Shown: positions 7,373-16,162 of the stretch, in pieces
How positions within the stretch are numbered: the stretch's first letter is position 1
Layout: each line of letters opens with the position of its first letter
NCBI GenBank assembly: GCA_028277645.1
Contig: JANQFV010000002.1
Location: 1 to 64,000, forward strand
DNA from: Phycisphaerae bacterium
Lineage (GTDB): Bacteria; Planctomycetota; Phycisphaerae; UBA1845; Fen-1342
Direction: 5' to 3'
Length of the DNA stretch: 64,000 bases
Translations under genes and position numbers: made by a program
The notes under the pieces: generated by a model
The model's database searches: none
The model's input: only the letters and a program-made list of their open reading frames with translations
What the model was told of the DNA's origin: nothing

Positions 7373-8439
7373 GGCAGCCTCCGCAACCAGGTCGCGTCGA
7401 GCAGCGCGTGCAACGTCAGCATCGTGAACGCCAGCACCAGCCAGCCGCCCGCCAGATCATGCCACGTCACATAGCGTTGTTCTTCCACGTGGCTCGGCTC
7501 CAGCGCGTCAATCTCCCGGTATACCTCCTCCAGCGTCGCCCGGTCCGTCGCGTGAAAGTGCCGCCCGCCGGTGACCGCGGCGATCCAGCGCAGGTCGCTG
7601 TCATTAACCGGCAGGCGCCGCGGGCCGAGGTTCTGTCCCGTGCCGGCGAGGATCGTGTACACGCGAATGCCGAACAGCGCGGCCAACTCGCCCGCCTCCC
7701 GCGGCGTGATTCGCCCGGTGTTGTTCTCGCCGTCCGTGAGCAGCACGATAGCGCGGCTGCGGATGCTGAACTCGCGGCCAGTGCCCGTCGTGCGCCGCAG
7801 GTCTTTCAGCCGCTCGACGGCCAATGCCAGCCCGTCGCCGATGGCGGTGTTGCGGGCGTCGTCCAGCGGCTGACCGAAGCGATCGGTCGGGATTTGCACG
7901 TCGTCGAGCGTTTGCAGCAGCGCGTCACGGTCGAGCGTCAGTGGGCAAACGCCGTCGGCGTACGTGGCGAAGCGGATGATGCCGATCAAGTCGTTCGGCC
8001 GGCCGGGCAGATCGTCGCCGCCTGCCACAAACTGTCGGAAAATGCGCTTCACCATCTCTAGTCGCGAGACGCGTTCATTGGCAGGCGACAGGTCCGTGTC
8101 GTGCATGCTCCATGACGTGTCGATGACCATCTCGAGCGCGACGCCGTCGACGATCGTTGCGTGCGACTCTTCGGCCACTTGTGGCCGCGCGGCGGCGATG
8201 ATCAGTCCGGCGAGGGCGACGATGCGCAACAGCGGCAGTACGTAGCGCGTGTAGCGCTGCCAGCGCGGCGCGACTGCGCGGACGGTAGACAGGTCCGAGT
8301 AGCGCAGCGCCACGCGCCGGCGCCGACTCAACAACCGCCGCCACAGCAACGGTAAGACCAGAAACAGCAGCAGCACCCACACCCACGGTTGGGGCCAGAG
8401 CAGCCAGGTCGGCGTCAGTGGTAGGTGGACGTGACTCAC
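7369..8439 (-). CDS. batA: BatA-like von Willebrand A domain membrane protein
   Basis: Starting at GTG 8439, which forms a GTGA overlap with the stop of the upstream BatD-like gene; 356 residues. Two N-terminal membrane segments ('WVWVLLLFLVLPLLW' and 'LLRIVALAGLIIAAA') precede a VWA domain with the metal-binding MIDAS D-T-S-W-S, then 'RNTAIGDGLALAVERLKDL' and 'IVLLTDGENNTG'. A last membrane helix ('GGWLVLAFTMLTLHALL') closes it. Bat proteins form a membrane complex linked to stress or aerotolerance and usually work with a MoxR ATPase, which is not present here. An upstream in-frame extension rich in Arg is rejected as a shadow of the upstream gene. Confidence 0.85.
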   Translation of the reverse strand: MSHVHLPLTPTWLLWPQPWVWVLLLFLVLPLLWRRLLSRRRRVALRYSDLSTVRAVAPRWQRYTRYVLPLLRIVALAGLIIAAARPQVAEESHATIVDGVALEMVIDTSWSMHDTDLSPANERVSRLEMVKRIFRQFVAGGDDLPGRPNDLIGIIRFATYADGVCPLTLDRDALLQTLDDVQIPTDRFGQPLDDARNTAIGDGLALAVERLKDLRRTTGTGREFSIRSRAIVLLTDGENNTGRITPREAGELAALFGIRVYTILAGTGQNLGPRRLPVNDSDLRWIAAVTGGRHFHATDRATLEEVYREIDALEPSHVEEQRYVTWHDLAGGWLVLAFTMLTLHALLDATWLRRLP

Positions 8440-9443
8440 TGCGCGGCGCTCCCTCGTTCGGTGGTATCGATGGCCAGTGCGGCGCAGCGTTGCACAATCC
8501 CGCGGGCTTGCGTGAGCACGTTTGCGGCGTCTTCTGGGCTGCACGCAGCGCCGGCGTACTTGACGGCATCACTGGTGTGTAGCACTTCGCCGAAGGTGTC
8601 CTCCGGAAATCCCTGCGGCGCAGCGCCGCTCGCAACTGCGCGCAAGAACTCGCGCGTCGTCATCTTCGATGCGCGCAGCCCGAACTGCCGCTCGACGAAT
8701 TCGCGCAGCACCTCCGTGAGTCGATAGTGATACTCGCGCTGCCGCTCAGACTGCTGCCAGGCCGGTTGTGCGAGGGCGTCCAACGCTGCCATTGCCCAAG
8801 CCCGCGGCGATAGTCCGTCACCGGTTGCACAGCGCCCACGAAACACCCGCACGGCAAGCCACAATGCCGCCGCAGCGATGACGAGGGCCCCGGCCAGCGC
8901 CAGCACACGTGGCCACGTCGCCTTCGGCGCCGGCAGCGGGCCGTAGATCCCGCGGGGCGTGAACGCCTGTTCATCCGCCACCAGCACCGACTCAACCCGC
9001 ACGTTCATCGCCGGCGTGTTCAGTTCAATAGCGGATGCGCCCGTGTCGTCATGGCGTTGTCGGCATGAGACCAGCAGTGATGGGATTTCGAATTCCCCCG
9101 CTAGCAACGGCTCCGCGACATACGATCGCCGCCACACTAACCCTGTCTCGGTTGGAATCCCGACGTCCTCGCCGAAGGGCTCGACAGTCTCGATCGCGAG
9201 TTCATTGGGTTCGGGAAGATCCGCCCGAAATCCCTCCGGCGTGCGAACTGTCAACGCGACGCGAATGCGGTCACCGACGAGACACGAGCACGGCGAAACC
9301 ACGACCGTGGCGCTGCATTCGCCTACCGAAACGTGTTCCATGAGCTCGTCGGCAGGGGCGGGAATTGGACGGCAGGCGCCGCACGGCAGTGCCAGAGCGC
9401 AGATTGTCGCGAGTACAACGTTCCCACGCCGTCCTACCGCCAT
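8436..9443 (-). CDS. BatD/DUF4381-like membrane protein of the Bat cluster
   Basis: 335 residues. N-terminal hydrophobic segment with a Cys ('ALALPCGAC'), then a beta-rich extracytoplasmic region (residues ~35-170) resembling the oxygen-tolerance BatD fold. A membrane helix near 180-200 ('VLALAGALVIAAAALWLAVRVF') follows, then a cytoplasmic helical part containing 'YHYRLTEVLREFVERQFGLRASKMTTREFL', typical of DUF4381. It overlaps the DUF58 gene by 10 bases upstream and BatA by 4 bases downstream, so the three are translationally coupled. It probably scaffolds the VWA proteins in the membrane; that role is inferred from position. Confidence 0.65.
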   Translation of the reverse strand: MAVGRRGNVVLATICALALPCGACRPIPAPADELMEHVSVGECSATVVVSPCSCLVGDRIRVALTVRTPEGFRADLPEPNELAIETVEPFGEDVGIPTETGLVWRRSYVAEPLLAGEFEIPSLLVSCRQRHDDTGASAIELNTPAMNVRVESVLVADEQAFTPRGIYGPLPAPKATWPRVLALAGALVIAAAALWLAVRVFRGRCATGDGLSPRAWAMAALDALAQPAWQQSERQREYHYRLTEVLREFVERQFGLRASKMTTREFLRAVASGAAPQGFPEDTFGEVLHTSDAVKYAGAACSPEDAANVLTQARGIVQRCAALAIDTTERGSAAQ

Positions 9444-10318
9444 CGCCGGCGCCCTCGCTGCCGGAAGAACCGCGTCAGCGGCCGAACGAATGACTCGCCC
9501 GTCGCGACCTCGATGGCATCGACACGCAAACGGCTGAACTTGTCCAGCAACTCCGCGCGCTGTGCATCGGTTGCTGCGGTCAGGCGCCGCCGAAATGACG
9601 CAGAAAGCGTGTCAACGAGCACCACGTCACCCGTCTCAGGATCCTCCAACTCCACGCAGCCCATTGGCGGCAAAGTCAATTCGTGCTGATCCGACACCAG
9701 CACCGGTATGACGTCGTGTCGCAGCTGCGCCACGCGCAACGCCGCCATGAACGGTGGGGTACGAAAGTCGCTGATCAGGAAGATCACGGCGCGGCGGTGC
9801 AGAACGTGATTGACGTGCTCCAGCGCCTCGGACACGTCCGTGCGTCGACCGGCGGGCGTGTGATACAGCAGCTCGCGCACCACGCGCAACACATGCCGCG
9901 TACCTTTGCGGGCCGGCACGAATTGTTCGATGCGATCGGTGAACAGTACCAGTCCGACCTTGTCGTTGTTCCTGATCGCGGAGAAGGCGAGCGTTGCGCC
10001 GAGTTCGGCAACCAGCTCGCTCTTGAGCTGCTCGTTCGTGCCGAAGTCCTGCGATGCACTGACGTCGACGAGGAGCAGCACCGTCAACTCGCGCTCTTCG
10101 CGCAGGCGCTTGATGTAGGGCCGGCCGTAGCGGGCGGTGACGTTCCAGTCGATCTGGCGCACATCGTCGCCGGGCTGGTAGGCCCGCACTTCCTCGAACT
10201 CGACGCCGAGCCCCTTGAACGCCGCGTGATACTGGCCCGCGAACAGGTCTTCGACGAGCGCGGAGGTGACGATTTGGATACGCCGAACCTTGCGCAGAAT
10301 CTCCGCGGGGATACTCAT
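9434..10318 (-). CDS. DUF58 domain protein of the Bat/MoxR type
   Basis: 294 residues from ATG 10318 ('MSIPAEILRKVRRIQI'); the open frame extends 16 codons further but this start matches the family. The hallmark 'FEEVRAYQPGDDVRQIDWNVTARYG' lies near residues 45-70, and a VWA-like part with 'VDVSASQDFG' follows. DUF58 proteins accompany MoxR ATPases and VWA proteins in putative chaperone or metal-insertion assemblies. It lies between larE (44-base gap) and the BatD-like gene (10-base overlap). A MoxR gene would be expected upstream, but larE is there instead. Confidence 0.9.
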   Translation of the reverse strand: MSIPAEILRKVRRIQIVTSALVEDLFAGQYHAAFKGLGVEFEEVRAYQPGDDVRQIDWNVTARYGRPYIKRLREERELTVLLLVDVSASQDFGTNEQLKSELVAELGATLAFSAIRNNDKVGLVLFTDRIEQFVPARKGTRHVLRVVRELLYHTPAGRRTDVSEALEHVNHVLHRRAVIFLISDFRTPPFMAALRVAQLRHDVIPVLVSDQHELTLPPMGCVELEDPETGDVVLVDTLSASFRRRLTAATDAQRAELLDKFSRLRVDAIEVATGESFVRPLTRFFRQRGRRRWR

Positions 10319-10362
10319 GACAACACAGTATCGCAGACGCCCCCTCGATGCGGTATTGGATT

Positions 10363-11202
10363 TCACCCGGCGCCGTTCAAGCCTTTGCCCAGTAATACCT
10401 CGTTGAGACTGCCCGAGCGAAATCCGCGCAGGTCCAGCGTGATGTAGCGGAACCCGAGGTTGCGTAGACGTGTGTCGATTCTTGTACGGGTTTCGACATC
10501 CGTCAGACGCACGATCTCGTCAGCCGGCACCTCGATCCGCGCGACGTCGCCATGGTGTCGCACGCGGCACTCGGCGAATCCCAGCTCGCGCAGGTACGTC
10601 TCCGCTTGATCGATTTGTCGCAGCTTTGCCGGCGTGACTTCTTCGTTGTAGGGGATGCGCGAGGAGAGGCATGGCGATGCGGGCTTATCGTAGATGGACA
10701 GGCCGAGGTCCGCGGCCAGTTCGCGCAGCTCAGTCTTGGTTAGCCCCACCTCTGCGAACAAGCCGTGCACCTTGTGCTCGTCCGCCGCCGTCAGCCCCGG
10801 CCGATAGTCGCCGAGATCATCGGCGTTCGTCCCGCTGAGCACCGCGTTGAAACCGCGTTGCGCCGCGAGCGCGACGAGTTTGTCGTACAGCTCCGTCTTG
10901 CAGTGATAGCAGCGGTCCTGCGGATTGGCGGTGTAGTTCGGGTTGTCGAACTCGTCGGTGTCGAGGAAAGCGTGCGGCGCGCCGATCTCCACGGCGAGCG
11001 CCTCGACGCTGTTCAGTTCCGCGCTCGGTACGCTGGCGCTGCGGCCCGTGACCGCCAGCACGTTTTCCGCACCGAGCGTTTGCACAGCGATCTGGGCCAG
11101 CAGTACGCTGTCGATTCCCCCCGAAAATGCGACTACTACGGACTGCAGTTCGCGCAACCGCCGCTGCAACTCCTCATGTTTCTCGCGCAACGCCACTGTC
11201 AT
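10363..11202 (-). CDS. larE: ATP-dependent sacrificial sulfur transferase LarE-like
   Basis: 279 residues from ATG 11202 (a TTG sits two codons upstream). PP-loop 'VAFSGGIDSVLLAQ' near the N-terminus adenylates the substrate; 'RCYHCKTELYDKL' and 'KPASPCLSSRIPY' are the other family blocks, the latter holding the Cys that donates its sulfur in the Lactiplantibacillus enzyme. LarE makes the nickel-pincer nucleotide of lactate racemase and related enzymes together with LarB and LarC, neither of which is in the window. It may therefore have another sulfur-transfer role. It sits in the minus-strand block between pssA (49 bases away) and DUF58. Confidence 0.88.
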   Translation of the reverse strand: MTVALREKHEELQRRLRELQSVVVAFSGGIDSVLLAQIAVQTLGAENVLAVTGRSASVPSAELNSVEALAVEIGAPHAFLDTDEFDNPNYTANPQDRCYHCKTELYDKLVALAAQRGFNAVLSGTNADDLGDYRPGLTAADEHKVHGLFAEVGLTKTELRELAADLGLSIYDKPASPCLSSRIPYNEEVTPAKLRQIDQAETYLRELGFAECRVRHHGDVARIEVPADEIVRLTDVETRTRIDTRLRNLGFRYITLDLRGFRSGSLNEVLLGKGLNGAG

Positions 11203-11251
11203 GCTCAACTCGTGATCCGGTGCTCCGGTGAGAGATTCTAGCCCCGCGGAC

Positions 11252-12127
11252 TCACGACGTCGCTCGCCTGCGCCAGGTCGCGTTCGCCGGCCCGCTCAGC
11301 AAGTACAGCCCAGCCAGCACGACCAGCAGCAGTTCAAACCAGTACCAGCCCAGCGCCACCACGAACACCAGCCAGACGAGGTGGATCACCGGCCGCCGTC
11401 GGCGTACGTACACGTTGAACACGTGTACGTAGTCCAACCTGCTCACCATCAGCAGGCCGGCAACCAGCATCGTCGCTGCCAATGCCCACGCGGCGTGCGC
11501 TTGCGCCCCGGTCTGCTCCAGCATCGCCAGCGCCGCTACGACCGCCAGCGCCGCCCCCGGCGCGGGCAGGCCGCTGAAGGTCTCTTGTCCGGCCTCGTCA
11601 TGCACGTTTTCCGCGTTGTACCGGGCCAGTCGAATAGCCGCACACGAAACATACACGAGCACGCCGGCGATGGCGATTCGAAGCGATGCTCCCGCCACGC
11701 CCGGCTGCTCATCCACGTCGGCCAGCGGTCGCAAGAGCAGCGCTACTGCCAGCGCGGCCGGCGCCACGCCGAAGCTCACCATGTCCGCCAGCGAGTCAAG
11801 TTGTGCGCCGAACTCGCTGGTGCGGCGGGTGAGCCGCGCCAGACGGCCGTCGAGCCCATCAAACACCAGCGCCAGCACGATCAGGTAGACGCCGCCAACC
11901 ACATATGTGGGGAATAACTGCTCCAGCCGTGCGAAAAACGCGGGCGACTCCGCCACGCCCGCCCGGATCGTCAGCAACGCGCACACGATCGCCGCGAAGC
12001 CGCAGAGCAGATTTCCCAGCGTCGCCGCCGCGGGTAGCAGGCTGATTCCATTCAGGTGCCGGGAAGCGTCTTCGCTGTGCGTCGTTTCCTGCGTGTCGTG
12101 CTCGAGCGATTCCATTGTGCGACTCAC
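11252..12127 (-). CDS. pssA: CDP-diacylglycerol-serine O-phosphatidyltransferase
   Basis: 291 residues, an integral membrane enzyme making phosphatidylserine from CDP-diacylglycerol and serine. The CDP-alcohol phosphotransferase signature D-G-x2-A-R-x8-G-x3-D-x3-D is seen as 'DGRLARLTRRTSEFGAQLDS' followed by L-A-D. Several hydrophobic helices follow. The start overlaps the psd stop as ATGA, so the two steps of phosphatidylethanolamine synthesis are translationally coupled. The Pro-rich or Arg-rich C-terminus shows no extra domain. Confidence 0.93.
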   Translation of the reverse strand: MSRTMESLEHDTQETTHSEDASRHLNGISLLPAAATLGNLLCGFAAIVCALLTIRAGVAESPAFFARLEQLFPTYVVGGVYLIVLALVFDGLDGRLARLTRRTSEFGAQLDSLADMVSFGVAPAALAVALLLRPLADVDEQPGVAGASLRIAIAGVLVYVSCAAIRLARYNAENVHDEAGQETFSGLPAPGAALAVVAALAMLEQTGAQAHAAWALAATMLVAGLLMVSRLDYVHVFNVYVRRRRPVIHLVWLVFVVALGWYWFELLLVVLAGLYLLSGPANATWRRRATS

Positions 12128-12777
12128 GTGCTCCGTTCTGATCGTAGCGCCGCCAGCACCGTCAGGCCCGCCCGTACGCGTGTGCCGACGGCGACCCGCA
12201 CCTCCCAGTTCTCGTCATCAGGAAGTGTAATCTCCGTACGCGAGCCGAGTTTGATCATGCCGATACGCTGCCCGGCGGCGAGTTGGCCGTTCTCGCGAGC
12301 GGTACACACGATTCGCCGGGCCAGCGTACCGGCGATCTGTCGAACGCGGATCGGCCCCGGCAGCGGGGCGGCAGGTTCTATGACAATCGTATTCGCTTCA
12401 TTGGTGGCGGTGGCTTCTGGTCGCAGGGCGTTCAGAAAGCGGCCCGGCCGGTAGTGCGTGGCGAGCACGCGCCCGGCGCAGGGGCTACGGTTGATGTGAA
12501 CGTTGAGCACGCTGAGGAAGATGACGATCCGTAGGACGTGGGCGCCGTCCTCGTTGACTTGCCGGGCGACCTCGACGATCCGTCCGTCCGCTGGGGCGCC
12601 GATTTCGTTCGGCGCCAGCGCGATGGCTCGCGGCGGGTCGCGATAGAACGCGAGTAAGCTGAGGGCGATGACCGCCGGCAGTAATGCCCACCAGCCCCAC
12701 CACGCCGCGACTGTCCAGGTGAGTGCCGCCCCTACGATCGCTATCCCGATGACTTCGCGGCGGGCGTAGGGCGCCAT
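12124..12777 (-). CDS. psd: Phosphatidylserine decarboxylase proenzyme (short type)
   Basis: 217 residues; converts phosphatidylserine to phosphatidylethanolamine. N-terminal membrane helices ('AALTWTVAAWWGWWALLPAVIAL'), then 'FYRDPPRAI', 'APADGRIVEV', and 'IFLSVLNVHINRSP' with conserved His. The self-cleavage site is 'IKLGSRTEI' near residue 175: the Gly-Ser bond is cut and Ser becomes the pyruvoyl group. LGSR rather than LGST is usual in the short (Sinorhizobium-like) class. It overlaps pssA by 4 bases, with the HAD phosphatase gene 11 bases upstream. Confidence 0.93.
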   Translation of the reverse strand: MAPYARREVIGIAIVGAALTWTVAAWWGWWALLPAVIALSLLAFYRDPPRAIALAPNEIGAPADGRIVEVARQVNEDGAHVLRIVIFLSVLNVHINRSPCAGRVLATHYRPGRFLNALRPEATATNEANTIVIEPAAPLPGPIRVRQIAGTLARRIVCTARENGQLAAGQRIGMIKLGSRTEITLPDDENWEVRVAVGTRVRAGLTVLAALRSERST

Positions 12778-12788
12778 CGGTTACCGCC

Positions 12789-13628
12789 TCACTGGTCGGA
12801 CAGCAACGCGTCAATCAAGTCGGCTACGCCGCAGTCGTTGTTGCTCGCGACCGTGCGATCCGCGACGTCGTGTACCGCCGGCTTGGCGTTGGCGACCGCC
12901 ACGCCCAGGCCGGCGTGGCGGATCATGTCGATGTCGTTCACGTCGTCACCGATCGCGACGGTTCGTTGCGGGTCCACGCCCCACCGTTCACACAGCCGCT
13001 CGATCCCGCGCCACTTGCTCACGCCGTGGGCGAACGACTCGATCAGCGACAGCCGATAGGGCGGCGCGTGCAGCACGTTGTGCGTCAGCCGGCCGTCGAA
13101 ATCGCGTGCCAGGTGCATGGACACTTCGTCGAGCTTGTGTTCTTCGTCGATGATCGACAGCCGCAACGGCGGGGGTGCGTCGGTTGGCATTTCGGGCACC
13201 TGGTGAACCACGCAGGACGTCCGCGCGAGCCAGGCGTCGACCGCCGGGTGGCGGTTGGGGCCGTCGATCGCATAGCCGTCGTGGCCACATTGGTTCGGGT
13301 CGTTCAGCCACAGGACCGGGTAGCCGCGGGCGCGAAACCACGTGCAGACGTCGGCAGCCAGCTCGGGCGTCATCTCAGTACGGTGCAGTGTCTGCCCGTT
13401 GCTGACCTCGGTGACCAGCGCCCCGAACACCGTCACCGTCGCGTCCAGGTCGAGGCCGATCTGCTCGATAATCCCCCGCGTCTCGGTGAAGGCCCGCCCG
13501 GTGCAGAGCACGATTTTGATCCCGGAATCGTGCGCGCGGTGCAGTGCGGCGCGGTTGCGCTCGGGCACGCGGTGCTCCGCGTCGAGCAGGGTCCCGTCGA
13601 GATCTATCGCCAGCAGTTGCGCTTGCAT
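12789..13628 (-). CDS. Cof-type HAD-superfamily phosphatase
   Basis: 279 residues from ATG 13628 ('MQAQLLAIDLDGTLLD'); a longer in-frame extension lacks family similarity. HAD motif I is D-L-D-G-T, motif II 'VLCTGRAFTET', and motif IV 'TVAIGDDVNDIDMIRHAGLGVAVANA' is nearly canonical for the Cof subfamily, with Lys in 'HGVSKWRGIERL'. Such enzymes dephosphorylate sugar phosphates or cofactor intermediates; the substrate is not predictable. It heads the psd-pssA-larE-bat block (11 bases to psd) and is divergent from nadK. Confidence 0.9.
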   Translation of the reverse strand: MQAQLLAIDLDGTLLDAEHRVPERNRAALHRAHDSGIKIVLCTGRAFTETRGIIEQIGLDLDATVTVFGALVTEVSNGQTLHRTEMTPELAADVCTWFRARGYPVLWLNDPNQCGHDGYAIDGPNRHPAVDAWLARTSCVVHQVPEMPTDAPPPLRLSIIDEEHKLDEVSMHLARDFDGRLTHNVLHAPPYRLSLIESFAHGVSKWRGIERLCERWGVDPQRTVAIGDDVNDIDMIRHAGLGVAVANAKPAVHDVADRTVASNNDCGVADLIDALLSDQ

Positions 13629-13748
13629 CCGTGAGCACGTCCCTTTTCGCGACCCCGCCGGTAACGCTTCATCCGCTCGTCCGCACATTCTCCCGGAATC
13701 GTCTGAGATTGGAAACCCGATCGGAGGTTCTCCAGGGTGCCGGCCGGG

Positions 13749-13754
13749 TATACT
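13749..13754 (+). promoter_or_regulatory. Putative -10 element of the nadK promoter
   Basis: TATACT followed by GC lies 40 bases before the nadK ATG in the 166-base divergent space. A clear -35 is not visible (GGTTCT at the right distance). The hexamer matches those before dut, the FmdB gene and the FlgI-like gene. Confidence 0.38.
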
Positions 13755-13794
13755 GCGCACAGGCGCTCCACTGCGGGTGCCTGCTGGAAATGAC

Positions 13795-14673
13795 ATGAAC
13801 GAGCAAAGCGCTTCCGATCAACTCGCCCGCCCCGTGCAGCGCGTCGCGTTGCTCGGCTCGCCCGACAAGCCTGGCGTCGCGGACGTGCTCGACCGCACGA
13901 CGCGCTGGATCAAGCAACGGGCCGAGGTCGTCTTCACCGACGTCACGTACGATGGCCGGCGTGCCCTCCAGGCCCGGCCCGATCTGCTGATCGTCGCGGG
14001 CGGCGACGGCACGTTGATCGCGACGGTTCACAGCCTCGCCGAGCGGCAGGTGCCGATCCTGGGCATCAATCTTGGGAAGCTGGGGTATTTGGCCGACTTC
14101 ACGGTCGAAGAGCTCGAACGGGAAGGTGACTTTCTGTTCTCCGGCGACATGCCGATCACCCGCCGGTCGATGATGGATGTCCGGCTCGAGCATCTCGACG
14201 GCCGCGTACACGAGTCGCCGGCCGTGAACGACTGCGTTGTGCTGGCCGGGCCGCCGTTCAACATGGTCCAGGTGAAGGTCGAGGTGGACGGCGACGAGGT
14301 GACGAACGTCCGCGGCGACGGGCTGATCGTCGCGACGCCGTCGGGCTCGACCGCGCACAATCTGGCAGCGGGCGGGCCGATCCTGGAGCCGACGGGCGAG
14401 GCGTTCATCCTGACGCCGATCTGCCCGCAGGCGCTGACGTTCCGGCCGCTGGTGCTCAACGGCCGGCGGCGGATCGTGATCCGCATCGTGCAGGCGAACG
14501 CGGGGACGACGGTAGCGATCGACGGCCGCGCGGCGCACGCGTTTCAGCGCAGCGACCGCATCGTGCTGACGCGCTACGGGGCGGAGTTCCTGCTGGTGCG
14601 CAACCCCAAACGCTCCGAATGGCACGCCCTGCGGCGCAAGCTCCGCTGGGGCGAGGGGCCGAATATGCATTGA
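13795..14673 (+). CDS. nadK: NAD kinase
   Basis: 292 residues from ATG 13795. Phosphorylates NAD to NADP. 'LIVAGGDGTLIATVH' holds the G-G-D-G-T motif, 'GINLGKLGYLADF' the conserved loop, 'VNDCVVL' the N-D pair, and 'GDGLIVATPSGSTAHNLAAGGPI' the substrate-binding glycine-rich block; 'IDGRAAH' lies near the C-terminus. The frame is open to 13342, but that part lies opposite the HAD phosphatase gene and is rejected. It stands alone, divergent from the HAD-psd-pssA block. Confidence 0.95.
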   Translation: MNEQSASDQLARPVQRVALLGSPDKPGVADVLDRTTRWIKQRAEVVFTDVTYDGRRALQARPDLLIVAGGDGTLIATVHSLAERQVPILGINLGKLGYLADFTVEELEREGDFLFSGDMPITRRSMMDVRLEHLDGRVHESPAVNDCVVLAGPPFNMVQVKVEVDGDEVTNVRGDGLIVATPSGSTAHNLAAGGPILEPTGEAFILTPICPQALTFRPLVLNGRRRIVIRIVQANAGTTVAIDGRAAHAFQRSDRIVLTRYGAEFLLVRNPKRSEWHALRRKLRWGEGPNMH

Positions 14674-14954
14674 GTGCTGCGCACCGCAGGCGCGAGCGGT
14701 CTTCGTAGCAAATGTAGAAGCGTCGTCAGCACCGAGCGCTGCGCAACCACTTCGACCGTATCTGCTTGAGCAACAGGTAAATAGCAGGATGCTGTTATGT
14801 TAAGGCCTCCGTTGGTAGAATGGTTCTGGTGCATGTAAGGGTAACTGGGATGTACGAGTTGCGGACGTTGATGATGAAGGAACACGCGCCTGCGCGTTGC
14901 ACGATGGGGCACCACATCTGAAGGGGCAGGGCAGCGCATGAAGGTGGTGCAATT

Positions 14955-15716
14955 GTGAGAGCACGAATACAAAGAGGACTATCTCCGAGACTCGGTGGCT
15001 TTGCCGTGCTGGTTTCCTTGAGCTTAGCTACCGAAGGCGCCGAGGTCCGGTCCGTGCCAGCTCGGCTGCACGCGCAGCAACCCCAGCCGGCATGGGTGGC
15101 CGATGGCGTCACCGAATACACGCTGTATATATACGTGGATAACCGCGGGCTGGGAGGGGAGGAGACACACGTTGTCGAGTGGAAGCTGAGCGACATACTC
15201 GGTTTGAGTTATGTAGACGGAAGTTCGTCGGCACCAGATATAAACGACTTTTTTGACGGATACTCGATCTTCTGGGAGGACTTCGATTCGCCTCTTATGT
15301 CATCAGCACGCGTCGTTAGTGCGAACGACCCTGCTCCAGTTGATGAGTATGGATACGTGGGGATGTACCGACTTGTAGTGCCAGTGGGATTCCCGGCTGG
15401 GGTCTATGGATTTTCGTTCAACCCAGAAGATACCTATTTGCACGGCGATCAGGGATATCAGCAGTTCACAATCACCAACGAACCCCTCTATATTGCACCG
15501 GTCAATCCAGCCGATTTTGATTTTCCGCCGCTCGTCGAAAGAGATGGCTACATCAACGCGCAAGACTTCAGCTTCTTCGAGTCGGCCATGAACGGGCCCG
15601 ACGAAGCGAGCGTTGCAGATATTGACGGTAGCGGTTGTGCCGACGTACTAGATCTAGCTCGTTTACAGCGATGCTTCACAGGTTCGACGCCTTTGGCCAC
15701 TGAAGTGTGCGACTAA
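14955..15716 (+). CDS. Secreted protein with C-terminal dockerin-like repeat
   Basis: 253 residues from GTG 14955, with GAAGGTGG about 7 bases upstream. N-terminal signal sequence ('RLGGFAVLVSLSLATEGAEV'), then a beta-rich body of unknown function (~residues 35-185). The C-terminal ~60 residues carry calcium-loop-like 'ERDGYINAQDFSFFESAMNG' and 'DIDGSGCADVLDLARLQRCF', spaced like a type I dockerin pair as found in planctomycete exported proteins. Base use is somewhat AT-richer than the neighbours. Product otherwise unrecognised. Confidence 0.6.
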   Translation: MRARIQRGLSPRLGGFAVLVSLSLATEGAEVRSVPARLHAQQPQPAWVADGVTEYTLYIYVDNRGLGGEETHVVEWKLSDILGLSYVDGSSSAPDINDFFDGYSIFWEDFDSPLMSSARVVSANDPAPVDEYGYVGMYRLVVPVGFPAGVYGFSFNPEDTYLHGDQGYQQFTITNEPLYIAPVNPADFDFPPLVERDGYINAQDFSFFESAMNGPDEASVADIDGSGCADVLDLARLQRCFTGSTPLATEVCD

Positions 15717-15745
15717 CGGCCATGGTAAGCTCGGCCGCTGTAGGC

Positions 15746-16162
15746 TCAGACAGCCAGTGCTGGGGCTCTTGTCTTGCGCCAATCCTCAAACGGGAATGAC
15801 AAGTATAAGATCCGTCCGTCATGCCGGGACAAAAACTCGCGATCGGGCTTTTGTTTAGGCATGAAGACGAAATGGTAGTAGGGACTTGAGTTCGGCGGGG
15901 GTGATATCTTGCTCGAGTAGTTCATATAGGAGCATACGAACGGCAATGCTAGTTTCGTATTCGCAAGCTCCTGTATGATCTCATCGAATGAAAGACCAGC
16001 GTATATCCACAGCACATCAATATCACCAACTTCGTAGATTGTCTTGTGCAGTATGGATCCAAACAGTCCGTAATGCACAAGCCCCGTTGGAAACTGACCG
16101 AGGATTGTCGCTAGATCTCTCCGGACGAATGCTGGGATATGCACGCGGTGCATCTGTCGCAT
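15746..16162 (-). CDS. Small nucleotidyltransferase-fold protein
   Basis: 138 residues. 'HYGLFGSILHKTIYEVGDID' matches the nucleotidyltransferase signature G-S-x(10)-D-x-D, whose two Asp bind the metal, and is followed by 'VLWIY'. The protein is the size of a minimal nucleotidyltransferase (MNT-like) but its third acidic residue is not obvious. Its ATG directly follows the TAG of the membrane protein gene upstream (TAGATG), so the two are coupled. AT-richer than the surroundings. MNT proteins often act as antitoxins or modifiers of a partner; here the partner is a membrane protein and the function is unknown. Confidence 0.5.
   Translation of the reverse strand: MRQMHRVHIPAFVRRDLATILGQFPTGLVHYGLFGSILHKTIYEVGDIDVLWIYAGLSFDEIIQELANTKLALPFVCSYMNYSSKISPPPNSSPYYHFVFMPKQKPDREFLSRHDGRILYLSFPFEDWRKTRAPALAV

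Noticed and set aside
7018..8061. A 347-codon plus-strand frame opposite BatA and BatB
   Set aside because: No domain; typical shadow composition (Arg, Ala, Gln).
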